From Candidatus Hydrogenedentota bacterium (lineage in GTDB: Bacteria > Hydrogenedentota > Hydrogenedentia > Hydrogenedentiales > CAITNO01), in NCBI GenBank assembly GCA_903922535.1, contig CAIXUF010000811.1, forward strand, positions 1 to 5,075: a DNA stretch of 5,075 nucleotides, read 5' to 3'. The notes below the pieces were generated by a model. It was not told the DNA's origin, ran no database searches, and saw only the letters and a program-made list of their open reading frames with translations. This document shows, piece by piece, positions 1-5,075 of the stretch. Numbering within the stretch: the stretch's first letter is position 1; each line of letters begins with the position of its first letter. A program made the translations under genes and the position numbers.

Positions 1-82
1 CCGCAAAAAGCCGCAATGATCGCTCATTGAAGGTGGGCGCCAACTGGGCAAAACGAAGGGCGATCTGGTCGTCTGCATCCAT
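1..82 (-). CDS. ISAzo13-like transposase, N-terminal fragment (runs off left edge)
   Basis: Reading leftwards from an ATG at 82, 27 codons stay open to the window edge. The frame starts MDADDQIALRFAQLAP and continues with TFNERSLRLFA. This pattern (I..RF..L.P..NER..RLFA) matches my memory of how ISAzo13-family (Rhodopirellula-type) DDE transposases begin, just before a conserved AEA.A.G.GG...VARATG stretch that would lie outside the window. The frame has a stop 18 nt upstream of the ATG, so this is the first available start. I see no strong Shine-Dalgarno, which is common for transposases. The family call rests on 27 residues only, and the catalytic domain is not visible. The end of the IS should lie between this start and the MazE remnant at 131. 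Confidence 0.5.
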   Translation of the reverse strand, partial: MDADDQIALRFAQLAPTFNERSLRLFA

Positions 83-130
83 GCATGCAAGTATACACCA
101 TCATGGCATATATGACAATGTTATTTTGCG

Positions 131-268
131 TCAGCTCCTTACCATCAGTGTGCCTCCGTATACGCTCAAATCCACGCGGCTTCCAGCGGTCACACCTAGT
201 TCGCTCGCCATGGTTCCCGGAATACACAACGCAAGGCCGCTTCCCCATTTTCGAGCCCGTGTCTGCAT
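131..268 (-). pseudogene. MazE/AbrB-type antitoxin, truncated after the DNA-binding domain
   Basis: A 45-codon frame begins MQTRARKWGSGLALCIPG and continues with ASELGV.AGS.VDLSV.GGTLMVR. This is the consensus of the MazE/AbrB swapped-hairpin domain, normally RKWGNSLA.RIP......LG...G..V.L.V..G.L.I. These proteins bind their own operator as dimers and neutralise a MazF endoribonuclease through a C-terminal tail. The family is usually about 75-85 residues; this one stops directly after the hairpin domain, so the toxin-binding tail is missing. Neither other frame downstream restores a recognisable tail or a MazF start. A GGAG (280-283) sits 11 nt upstream of the chosen ATG, and a candidate promoter lies further up. 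In-frame codons upstream (to 364) look non-coding. Likely cause, inferred: insertion of the neighbouring IS. Two core positions are also changed (NS to SG), so decay is plausible. A short functional solo AbrB protein is the alternative. Confidence 0.65.
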
Positions 269-297
269 GTCTGCGAATCTCCAGTGAGGACACTTTG

Positions 298-330
298 AGT
301 ATACCCGCCAGAAGGCGGATAAATCATCAA
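298..330 (-). promoter_or_regulatory. Candidate promoter with internal inverted repeat for the MazE remnant
   Basis: On the minus strand a near-consensus -10 TATACT (298-303) lies 30 nt upstream of the antitoxin ATG. The best -35-like hexamer, TTGATG (325-330), has a long 21-bp spacer; at 17 bp only TGATTT is available. Inside the spacer is a perfect inverted repeat, CCGCC-TTCT-GGCGG (305-318). MazE/AbrB antitoxins typically bind palindromes overlapping their promoter, so this could be the autoregulatory operator. There is no T-run after the hairpin on either strand, so a terminator is unlikely. Confidence 0.4.
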
Positions 331-408
331 CTTGAAACATAGTCCGTGTCCATAGAATCTCCAATGGACCTGGAAACGGCAGTTAGGTCGGCCATGGCGT
401 GTTAAAAT

Positions 409-453
409 CATGGACTCTATGGACCTTATGGACGGCATGGACGATATGGACTT
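409..453 (+). repeat. Five-unit 9-bp tandem array, core ATGGAC
   Basis: Five consecutive 9-bp units share the pattern YATGGACNN: CATGGACTC, TATGGACCT, TATGGACGG, CATGGACGA, TATGGACTT. Positions 2-7 are identical in all five; only the first and the last two bases vary. A further single ATGGACC lies upstream at 364-370. The inverted core TGTCCAT occurs on both sides (347-353 and 478-484). The left inverted copy extends to 11 of 12 matching bases (348-359 against 413-424), so the flanks can pair with the array. It lies in a gap between genes. Because 9 is a multiple of 3, the array reads as M-D-x repeats in one frame, but that frame is only 27 codons and has no credible Shine-Dalgarno. Confidence 0.85.
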
Positions 454-567
454 AATCCGGCAGGTGATTCGGGTTTGTGTCCATTCTTTTCCGTAAAGCA
501 CGTGGCATTTATGGATTCGGAAGATTCTTCCTGAAATCGCCAGCCTTTTGTAGGATCAATTAATGTG

Positions 568-598
568 TTGGCGAGCCAATATCGCGCCATGCTAAACT
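568..598 (+). promoter_or_regulatory. Possible promoter and palindromic operator upstream of the dehydrogenase
   Basis: A -35-like TTGGCG (568-573) and a -10-like TAAACT (593-598) preceded by TGC (extended -10 form) are separated by 19 bp, slightly long. The -35 overlaps a perfect short inverted repeat TTGGC-GA-GCCAA (568-579). A dimeric regulator bound there would cover the -35. Transcription would begin about 60 nt before the GTG start at 663. The evidence is a pattern only. Confidence 0.35.
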
Positions 599-662
599 TC
601 GCGCAATCCAATGACCAGATTATTCGCCCACTACCGCACATTGAAACTCAAGGAGCAGTCCC

Positions 663-1667
663 GTGTACAAAGCACCGAATATCCAGTCCGGCGCGGGCAT
701 AGTCCGTGAATTGAAGAACTTGCCCGGCCGCGTGGCAGTAATGACCATGGAGATTCCCTGGGCGGTCATGCAGGAGCAATGCCCGTGGCAGCCGGACCAT
801 GTTCACATGGTCACCGATATGGACTTGGACACGGTGGACGGGCTCGAAGCCGGGCTTCCCCAGTGTGATGTGGTGGTCGGGCTTGGCGGCGGTTCCTGCT
901 GCGACACGGCCAAGTACGTCGCATGGAAGCGGGGCTGCCGCATGGTGCTTGTGCCCAGCATAGTGTCCGTCGACGCCCCCCTGACCAATATGGTCGCCGT
1001 TCGGGTCGACAAGACGGTGAAATACGTGGGCGACATTTTCCCGGAGGAACTGCTGATCGACTATGACCTTATCCAGCGCGCTCCGGCGAAACTGAACCGC
1101 GCCGGCGCCTGTGACATCGCCAGCATCCACACCGCGCTCCACGATTGGAGACTTGCCCATGAAAACAATGGGGAAAGCTACGACCCCGATGTTGCGAAGC
1201 TGGCGGAAGGGTGCCTGAACGAGTTGGACAAGAACGCGGAGGAAGTCTTTAATGTTACGCCGAAGGGTATCGACACCATTGTTGAGCTGTACTGCCGCGA
1301 GGTGAAGTTCTGCACGGAGGTCGGTTCCAGCCGTCCCGAGGAGGGTGCGGAGCACATCGTCGCGTACAACATCGAGCATCTGACCCGGCGTCATTTTGTA
1401 CATGGCGATCTGGTGGGCTTTGGCATCCACGCCATGTCCATGCTTCAAGACAACCGCGCCGCATGGGCCACCGACCTCATCGGCCGCTGCGGACTGTGCT
1501 ATAATGTGCCCGATGCCAGCGGGGAGGAATTGCGGCAGGCCTTGGCCTCGCTCCGGGAGTTCAAAGCGGCAGCGGGGCTGTTCTACAGCGTGGTGGACAC
1601 GGCGGGAATCACCCCGGACTTCATTGATGCCGTCATGGCGGGGCTTCCGGGTTCCGTCTGCGAATAG
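663..1667 (+). CDS. Glycerol-1-phosphate dehydrogenase / iron-containing alcohol dehydrogenase family protein
   Basis: A 334-residue cytosolic oxidoreductase of the dehydroquinate synthase-like / iron-containing alcohol dehydrogenase superfamily. The nucleotide-binding motif GLGGGSCCDTAKYVA is at residues 73-87, followed by the substrate-lid segment VPS.VSVDAPLTN at about 97-109. The three expected metal ligands are visible: D151 in RAGACDIASIHTALHDW, H231 in GSSRPEEGAEHIVAYNIE, and H247 in HFVHGDLVGFGI. The RAG..D......AL.DW and GSRP..GAEH signatures are closest to the sn-glycerol-1-phosphate dehydrogenase (EgsA/AraM) branch, which reduces dihydroxyacetone phosphate with NAD(P)H using Zn or Ni. 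At 334 residues it is a little short for that branch (about 350-400), so another small aldehyde, ketone or polyol substrate is possible. Start: GTG at 663, with AAGGAG at 650-655 seven bases upstream; the next in-frame ATG (M28) would cut the Rossmann fold. Superfamily is certain; substrate is inferred. Confidence 0.88.
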   Translation: MYKAPNIQSGAGIVRELKNLPGRVAVMTMEIPWAVMQEQCPWQPDHVHMVTDMDLDTVDGLEAGLPQCDVVVGLGGGSCCDTAKYVAWKRGCRMVLVPSIVSVDAPLTNMVAVRVDKTVKYVGDIFPEELLIDYDLIQRAPAKLNRAGACDIASIHTALHDWRLAHENNGESYDPDVAKLAEGCLNELDKNAEEVFNVTPKGIDTIVELYCREVKFCTEVGSSRPEEGAEHIVAYNIEHLTRRHFVHGDLVGFGIHAMSMLQDNRAAWATDLIGRCGLCYNVPDASGEELRQALASLREFKAAAGLFYSVVDTAGITPDFIDAVMAGLPGSVCE

Positions 1668-1713
1668 TGCGTGAAGGGGTGGCCCGTGACGAGGTGGCAG
1701 GTTTAGTCCCTCT

Positions 1714-1722
1714 TGTTATAAG
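1714..1722 (+). promoter_or_regulatory. Possible extended -10 promoter upstream of the CoA-transferase
   Basis: TGT-TATAAG fits the extended -10 form (TGn followed by a TATAAT-like hexamer) and lies about 62 nt before the CoA-transferase ATG, inside the 117-nt gap after the dehydrogenase stop. No good -35 is present at 17 bp (GTGGCA). No clear Rho-independent terminator is seen in the gap, so read-through from the dehydrogenase is also possible. Confidence 0.35.
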
Positions 1723-1784
1723 ATTTCCAAGAATGCGCAGGGGTGCCGCGCAAACCAATTCCTCGAAGAAATGGAGCAGTAACC

Positions 1785-3356
1785 ATGGCCCAGATTGTCA
1801 GTGCCGATGAGGCAGTAGCCCGCATTCCCGACGGAGCCACCGTGCTCGTGGTGCCGATGCCCTCCGAAGAGATATATCCGGCATTTTACCGCGCCTATGA
1901 GGCGACCGGATCCCCAAAGAACCTGACCGTGGTATGGGCGGCGGGGCTGGGCCCCTTCAGCACCGAGCGCAAAGGGATGAACCATTTTGCCTATCCGGGC
2001 ATGACGAAACGGGTGATCGCGGGGCATCTCGGCCTCAATCATGAGGTGATGAAAATAGTCGCGCTGAACCAGATTGAGGCCTACAACCTGCCGCAGGGGG
2101 TGATGGCCCAATTGTACAGGGATATTGCCGCAGGCAGGCCCGGACTGCTCACCCGCGTGGGACTGGGCACCTTCGTGGACCCGCGCCTGGAAGGGGGCAA
2201 ACTCAATGAACGCACCCGTGCCTGCGAGGACCTTGTCAGCGTGGTGACCATTGACGGCACGGAAATGCTGTTTTACCGGGCGTTCAAGGGCGACGTTGGC
2301 ATTATCCGCGGCACCACGGCGGACCCGGAAGGGAACATCTCCATCGAGGACGAGGCCATTCCCATGGAGTGTCTTGAGGGCGCCATGGCGGTCAAGAACT
2401 CGGGGGGCTTTGTCATTGCCCAGGTGGAGCGGATCTCGGACACCCCCGCCAAGCCGCACGACGTGGCCATTCCGGGGATATTCGTGGATTATGTGGTTGT
2501 GGCAGGCTCGCGCAAGACCCACCCGCACACGCTGTTTGTGGAGCATGATCCAAGCTACACCGGCGAGGAGCGGGTTGACTTGGAGAGCGAATTCAAACCC
2601 ATGCCACTGGGCATGGAGAAGGTGCTTTGCCGCCGGGCCTGTCTGGAATTGCATGCGGGTGACAAGGTGAATCTGGGCGTGGGCATTCCCACGGGGGTGG
2701 CCCAAGTCGCCCATGAGGAGGGGATACTCGGCACGCTCATTCTCAACACTGAGTTGGGTGTGCTTGGCGGTTTGCCGCAGGGTGGAAAGAACTTCGGCCC
2801 GGCGAAGAATCCCAGCGCGTTCGTGAGCCAGTCGGCCATGTTCGATTTCTATGACGGTGGCGGGCTCGATGCGGCCTGTCTTGGCATGGCGCAGGTGGAC
2901 CGGGAAGGCAACGTGAATGTGAGCAGGATCGGCCAGAAGATTATCGGGTCCGGCGGGTTCATCAACATCACGCAGGGCACGAAGAGGGTGGTTTTCTGCG
3001 GGGAATTCTCCGCGGCCGGGTCCGACATTGCGGTGGAGAACGGAGAACTGAAGATTCGCGCCGAGGGCAGGGTGGCCAAGTTCGTGGACCGTGTGGAGCA
3101 GATCACGTTCAGCGGACGCATGGCCCGCGAGAACGGCCAGAAGATCCTCTATATTACCGAGCGGTGCGTGTTCGAACTCGGGCCCGGGGGGGTGGTGCTG
3201 ACAGAGATCGCGCCCGGCCTCGATTTGCGGGCCGATGTGCTCGACCGAATGGGTTTCACCCCGCAAGTTTCCCCAGACCTCAAGAGTATGGACTCCCGCA
3301 TCTTTGCCGACATCCCCATGGGGCTGCCTTCCCAGACCCAAGACCCCAGACCCTAG
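1785..3356 (+). CDS. Family I acyl-CoA:carboxylate CoA-transferase (YdiF / propionate CoA-transferase type)
   Basis: A 523-residue enzyme expected to move CoA between an acyl-CoA and a free short-chain acid (acetate, propionate, butyrate or acetoacetate) by ping-pong through a glutamyl-CoA thioester. It is a fused form: an N-terminal alpha-type half (about 1-270) starting MAQIVSADEAVARIPDGATV, and a C-terminal beta-type half (about 275-500) with GDKVNLGVGIP near 292-302. The catalytic glutamate is E323 in LNTELGVLGGLPQGG, followed by FDFYDGGGLDAACLGMAQVD (353-372) and the GNVNVS and GGFINITQ motifs (375-380, 390-397), all typical of YdiF/Pct proteins. Length matches the family (about 515-530). 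Start: ATG 1785, with GGAG at 1773-1776 eight bases upstream. An in-frame GTG at 1743 would add 14 residues rich in Arg and Pro, outside the family fold, and has no good Shine-Dalgarno. The gene lies 117 nt after the dehydrogenase on the same strand. The last residues (PSQTQDPRP) fall in a small DNA repeat. Preferred acids cannot be read from sequence. Confidence 0.93.
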   Translation: MAQIVSADEAVARIPDGATVLVVPMPSEEIYPAFYRAYEATGSPKNLTVVWAAGLGPFSTERKGMNHFAYPGMTKRVIAGHLGLNHEVMKIVALNQIEAYNLPQGVMAQLYRDIAAGRPGLLTRVGLGTFVDPRLEGGKLNERTRACEDLVSVVTIDGTEMLFYRAFKGDVGIIRGTTADPEGNISIEDEAIPMECLEGAMAVKNSGGFVIAQVERISDTPAKPHDVAIPGIFVDYVVVAGSRKTHPHTLFVEHDPSYTGEERVDLESEFKPMPLGMEKVLCRRACLELHAGDKVNLGVGIPTGVAQVAHEEGILGTLILNTELGVLGGLPQGGKNFGPAKNPSAFVSQSAMFDFYDGGGLDAACLGMAQVDREGNVNVSRIGQKIIGSGGFINITQGTKRVVFCGEFSAAGSDIAVENGELKIRAEGRVAKFVDRVEQITFSGRMARENGQKILYITERCVFELGPGGVVLTEIAPGLDLRADVLDRMGFTPQVSPDLKSMDSRIFADIPMGLPSQTQDPRP

Positions 3357-3359
3357 CCC
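3332..3359 (+). repeat. 14-bp imperfect direct repeat over the CoA-transferase stop
   Basis: CCAGACCCAAGACC (3332-3345) is followed at once by CCAGACCCTAGCCC (3346-3359), matching at 12 of 14 positions. It encodes the non-conserved tail of the CoA-transferase and supplies its TAG stop. A C-run and the convergent gene's stop follow immediately. It could have arisen by slippage. Confidence 0.6.
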
Positions 3360-3362
3360 CCC

Positions 3363-3659
3363 TCAGCCCCCGCCAAGGCGTTCCGGTCCGAATTTCCCGG
3401 CGCGCCTTTCATAGTTGCCTTTTCCGTTGCGCACGTATTTGGTGAACCCCATCCGTTCGCAGTTGTCGTCGCTGGTCATCTGTTTGCCGATTCGGGTATT
3501 GCCCCAACCGGCCACATGGGGGGCCGCAAACACGCGCCGCACCGGCTTTCCCGTCTCGGGATCCTCTGTCAGGGGCGGCTCGTTCATCCCGTGCGACACT
3601 TCAAAGGTCGGTCCGTCCGAACCGTCTTCGTTGATGATTTGATACGTGTAAACCGGCAT
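3363..3659 (-). CDS. FmdB-like small protein with degenerate zinc ribbon
   Basis: A 98-residue protein beginning MPVYTYQIINEDGS, with a middle EVSHGMNEPPLTEDPETGKP followed by VRRV. This aligns with FmdB-family putative regulators, whose usual form is MP.YEY.C..CG..FE....M..PPL..CP.CG..VRR. All four zinc cysteines are gone: position 8 is Ile, the partner near 10-11 is Asn/Glu, and the second CxxC is D33..T36. The only cysteine is C67. The 45-residue C-terminal part (AAPHVAG, then GFTKYVRNG.G.YER.AG) is charged and predicted soluble; related cysteine-free versions occur in Planctomycetota-like genomes as far as I recall. Function is unknown. Start: the ATG at 3659 has a GGAGG (3668-3672) eight bases upstream and matches the family's MP.Y.Y opening. 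An in-frame ATG at 3731 would add 24 residues with four cysteines but has only a weak Shine-Dalgarno. It follows the lipid kinase gene by 103 nt on the same strand, and its stop is 6 bp from the convergent CoA-transferase stop. Confidence 0.75.
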   Translation of the reverse strand: MPVYTYQIINEDGSDGPTFEVSHGMNEPPLTEDPETGKPVRRVFAAPHVAGWGNTRIGKQMTSDDNCERMGFTKYVRNGKGNYERRAGKFGPERLGGG

Positions 3660-3762
3660 TTCGCCATCCTCCGTCCACAGCCGGGCGCACATCCCCGGAC
3701 AAGTCTCTTCACACTTATAATCGTAACACATTCCATCCGGCAGAGGTTCAGATCCAAGGAGG

Positions 3763-4491
3763 CTACAGCAGTTGCATCAGCCCGGCCATGGCGAGCGGAA
3801 TGAGCAGATTGTCATCGGGGTATAGTCGGCGCAGCCAGGGCACCACATGCGGGGGAAAGCCGCTCCGCACGCGCTCCGTGAGCGGTGCGAGCAGCCGCAC
3901 ACCCCAACCGGTGTGCGCTTCGAGCAGTCCCGCGACCAGCACCATTGCCACCATGCGTGGAAGGCCCAAGGGAACGCCCTGCCAGTGGCAGAGCGGCCAC
4001 ATGACCGCAACGCCGGCCAGCACAAACGCCAGAACGCCATACGCCTTTGCGCCGCCTACACCCCGGCGGGAGACGATATGTCGCACCCCTGCGGCGGCGG
4101 GATCGGCGGTGCCCAGCATGGCAATGGACACCACCAGTGTCGCCTCACGGCACAGGCCGAAACGCCAGAGGGTGACCAGGATCGCCGACGAAAGCACCAT
4201 GTAGGTGGATGCGTTGAAATGATGCCGTTCTTCCGGCCGCAGCATGCTCCCGTACAACGGATGAGACTCAAGCGCGGTCTTGTTCTTCGGCGAGGAGAAA
4301 CGCACGATGTCGATGGCCACCGCGCCCGCCGCGGCCAACCATCCCATGATAAACATGACGTCCGGCCCGCCAAACGGCGCCCGCACGTCCTTCCATTGGT
4401 AGAAAAGCACCAGGACGACACAGCATCCTGACATGTGCCACAGCTTTCGCAGGGTGTTCCAGTCGTATTGCTCTTTGGGCGGGGAGGTCAT
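3763..4491 (-). CDS. Dolichol/phytol/diacylglycerol kinase-family integral membrane protein (CTP-dependent lipid kinase)
   Basis: A 242-residue polytopic inner-membrane protein. It shows landmarks of the SEC59/VTE5/DGK1 family, which phosphorylates a lipid alcohol with CTP and is related to CDP-diglyceride synthases. These are LRKLWHMSGCCVVLVLFY at 14-31 (first helix, with the usual basic RK..H lead-in), DIVRF at 61-65, LRPEERHHFNASTYMVL at 84-100, GTADPAAAGVRH at 127-138 (the conserved G..DPAAA..G turn), the K149/G152 pair in KAYGVLA, and the C-terminal DDNLLIPLAMAGLMQLL (226-242). About six or seven hydrophobic segments are visible. Start: ATG at 4491, with AGGAG at 4505-4509 (13 nt, rather long) and a sigma-70 promoter just upstream. 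The frame stays open to 4722, but that part is soluble, low in motifs and contains the promoter, so it is left out. Substrate (diacylglycerol, polyprenol or phytol-like alcohol) is not decided by sequence; a CDP-lipid synthase-like role is the alternative. Confidence 0.8.
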   Translation of the reverse strand: MTSPPKEQYDWNTLRKLWHMSGCCVVLVLFYQWKDVRAPFGGPDVMFIMGWLAAAGAVAIDIVRFSSPKNKTALESHPLYGSMLRPEERHHFNASTYMVLSSAILVTLWRFGLCREATLVVSIAMLGTADPAAAGVRHIVSRRGVGGAKAYGVLAFVLAGVAVMWPLCHWQGVPLGLPRMVAMVLVAGLLEAHTGWGVRLLAPLTERVRSGFPPHVVPWLRRLYPDDNLLIPLAMAGLMQLL

Positions 4492-4533
4492 GCTTCTGGA
4501 TGCACTCCTGTCAAGAATCCAAGCCTTTTCACC

Positions 4534-4562
4534 ATCATAAGGCCCTCCATGCTGTTGGTCAA
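4534..4562 (-). promoter_or_regulatory. Sigma-70-type promoter for the lipid kinase gene
   Basis: On the minus strand TTGACC (4557-4562) and TATGAT (4534-4539) are separated by exactly 17 bp, each five of six from consensus. Transcription would start near 4527, giving a leader of about 36 nt before the ATG at 4491, with the AGGAG inside it. It may also serve the FmdB-like gene downstream. Its position supports the short version of the kinase over longer in-frame starts. Confidence 0.65.
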
Positions 4563-4648
4563 CATTGCCGGGAATTGGCGGGGAATGCCTTTCAACATGG
4601 TGTTCCCATCGCAGACGCGGCTTCCGGTTGCGTTTCTTGAGCGCGAAA

Positions 4649-5075
4649 TCATCGCTGCCGGAGCGCGGCCCGCAGGATGGCGTCGAAACGGTCCAGAAAC
4701 CGGGAGCGGTCCTTTTGTTCAAAAGGGGCCGGTCCGCCGCTTACCAGTCCGTGTTCCCGGAGCTGTGACATCACTTCACGGGTTGCCAAAGCGTCGCCGA
4801 TGGCGGCCTCGGTGAACTCGCGGCCTCTGGCATTGACCACGCAGGCGCCCTTCTGGAGACAGCGCGAGGCAAGAGGGATGTCGTCGGATACGACAATGTC
4901 GCGCGGGTTGACGTGCTCGACGATCCAGTCATCGGCCGCATCGAACCCGTCGCTGACGACCACCAGTTCAATCCACGCTGCGGAGGGAACAGACATCGGC
5001 GCGTTGGCGATGACCTTCACGTCCACATGGTGGCGTTCCGCCACCTTGTAGACTTCCTTTTTCACCGGGCACGCA
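4649..5075 (-). CDS. YaiI/YqxD family protein (UPF0178, PIN-like), 5' end cut by right edge
   Basis: 141 residues are visible, opening ACPVKKEVYKVAERH. This is the family's DADACPVK... start, so only a few N-terminal residues are missing and the GTG at 5065 is an internal valine, not a start. The sequence continues with VIANAPM, the acidic VVVSDGFDAADDWIVEH, then DIVVSDDIPLASRCLQKGA, the NARGREF.....GDALATREVM stretch, and SGGPAPFEQKDRSRFLDRFD, all hallmarks of UPF0178. The family has a PIN-like fold with clustered aspartates (here D42, D45, D48/49 and D64/65 in visible numbering) that could bind a metal, which suggests a nuclease, but the biochemical role is not established. Total length would be about 145-150, normal for the family. 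It is separated from the kinase gene by 157 nt that contain that gene's own promoter. Confidence 0.94.
   Translation of the reverse strand, partial: ACPVKKEVYKVAERHHVDVKVIANAPMSVPSAAWIELVVVSDGFDAADDWIVEHVNPRDIVVSDDIPLASRCLQKGACVVNARGREFTEAAIGDALATREVMSQLREHGLVSGGPAPFEQKDRSRFLDRFDAILRAALRQR

Larger units (their letters stand above)
269..662. other. Intergenic region without a supported gene
   Basis: About 390 bases separate the divergent MazE remnant and dehydrogenase gene. I find the antitoxin's promoter region (298-330), the 9-bp array with its inverted flanks (347-484), and a possible promoter for the dehydrogenase (568-598). Open frames crossing this area on the minus strand (for example 426-641) give protein sequence without recognisable motifs and with no Shine-Dalgarno. 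I see no tRNA or riboswitch-like structure. Confidence 0.6.

Noticed and set aside
410..493. Short plus-strand frame reading MDSMDLMDGMDDMDL across the 9-bp array
   Set aside because: It is only 27 codons, has no Shine-Dalgarno, and its pattern follows directly from a 9-bp repeat being a multiple of three.
426..641. 71-codon minus-strand open frame in the left intergenic region
   Set aside because: The protein has no recognisable motif and no Shine-Dalgarno, and it overlaps both the repeat array and the likely dehydrogenase promoter.
648..1448. Long minus-strand open frame opposite the dehydrogenase
   Set aside because: It is a mirror of a GC-rich coding region. The plus strand carries all the family motifs and metal ligands, and this frame is His-rich without a domain.
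1716..3341. 541-codon minus-strand open frame opposite the CoA-transferase
   Set aside because: It is the antisense shadow of a clear family I CoA-transferase, and the protein shows no known domain despite its length.
3706..3731. TACGAT/TATAAG -10-like sequences upstream of the FmdB-like gene
   Set aside because: No -35 lies at a workable distance; the nearest TTGGAT is 26-32 bp away. Transcription from the kinase promoter is simpler.
3847..4431. 194-codon plus-strand open frame opposite the lipid kinase
   Set aside because: Its composition is typical of an antisense shadow (Arg, His and Gln-rich). The minus strand has membrane helices and conserved family motifs.
4492..4722. Longer N-terminus for the lipid kinase, starting at 4722
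   Set aside because: It would add 77 soluble residues absent from the family, overlaps the end of the upstream YaiI-family gene, and includes a good promoter just before the shorter start.
5063..5065. GTG as start codon of the YaiI-family gene
   Set aside because: Codons upstream of it read A-C-P, which completes the family's conserved DADACPVK opening, so the gene continues beyond the window.

Overview
The window looks like a piece of a moderately high-GC bacterial chromosome from an uncultured or little-studied lineage. Coding DNA is GC-rich and gene starts have ordinary Shine-Dalgarno sequences. Three features lead me, at low confidence, towards a Planctomycetota/Hydrogenedentota-like genome: a simple array built on ATGGAC in an intergenic gap, an FmdB-type protein that has lost its zinc cysteines, and an ISAzo13-like transposase beside a MazE remnant. 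No rRNA, tRNA, CRISPR array or phage gene was seen.

Left edge (1 to about 660): an accessory, lower-GC stretch. The first 27 codons of what looks like an ISAzo13-family transposase run off the left edge on the minus strand. Directly upstream of it, on the same strand, is a 45-codon MazE/AbrB-type antitoxin reading frame. It keeps the DNA-binding swapped-hairpin region but stops where the toxin-binding tail should begin. It has a plausible promoter carrying an inverted repeat, and no MazF is visible. The rest of the gap (269-662) holds a five-unit 9-bp tandem array flanked by inverted copies of its core, then a possible promoter for the first full gene.

Centre, plus strand (663-3356): a metal-dependent dehydrogenase of the glycerol-1-phosphate dehydrogenase / iron-containing alcohol dehydrogenase superfamily is followed, after a 117-nt gap with its own possible promoter, by a family I acyl-CoA:carboxylate CoA-transferase (YdiF/propionate CoA-transferase type) with an intact catalytic glutamate. 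The two could work together in fermentative or overflow carbon metabolism, but the spacing does not force an operon.

Right, minus strand (3363-5075): reading leftwards, the genes are a YaiI/YqxD-family (UPF0178, PIN-like) protein cut by the right edge, a polytopic membrane protein of the dolichol/phytol/diacylglycerol kinase (CTP-dependent lipid kinase) family with a good sigma-70 promoter, and a small FmdB-like protein without zinc ligands. The last is convergent with the CoA-transferase, with only 6 bp between the stop codons.

I do not see a convincing new multi-gene system. The most useful leads are the cysteine-free FmdB homologue with a Cys-rich upstream extension, the truncated antitoxin next to the IS element, the 9-bp array, and a G1P-dehydrogenase-like gene near a CTP-dependent lipid kinase.
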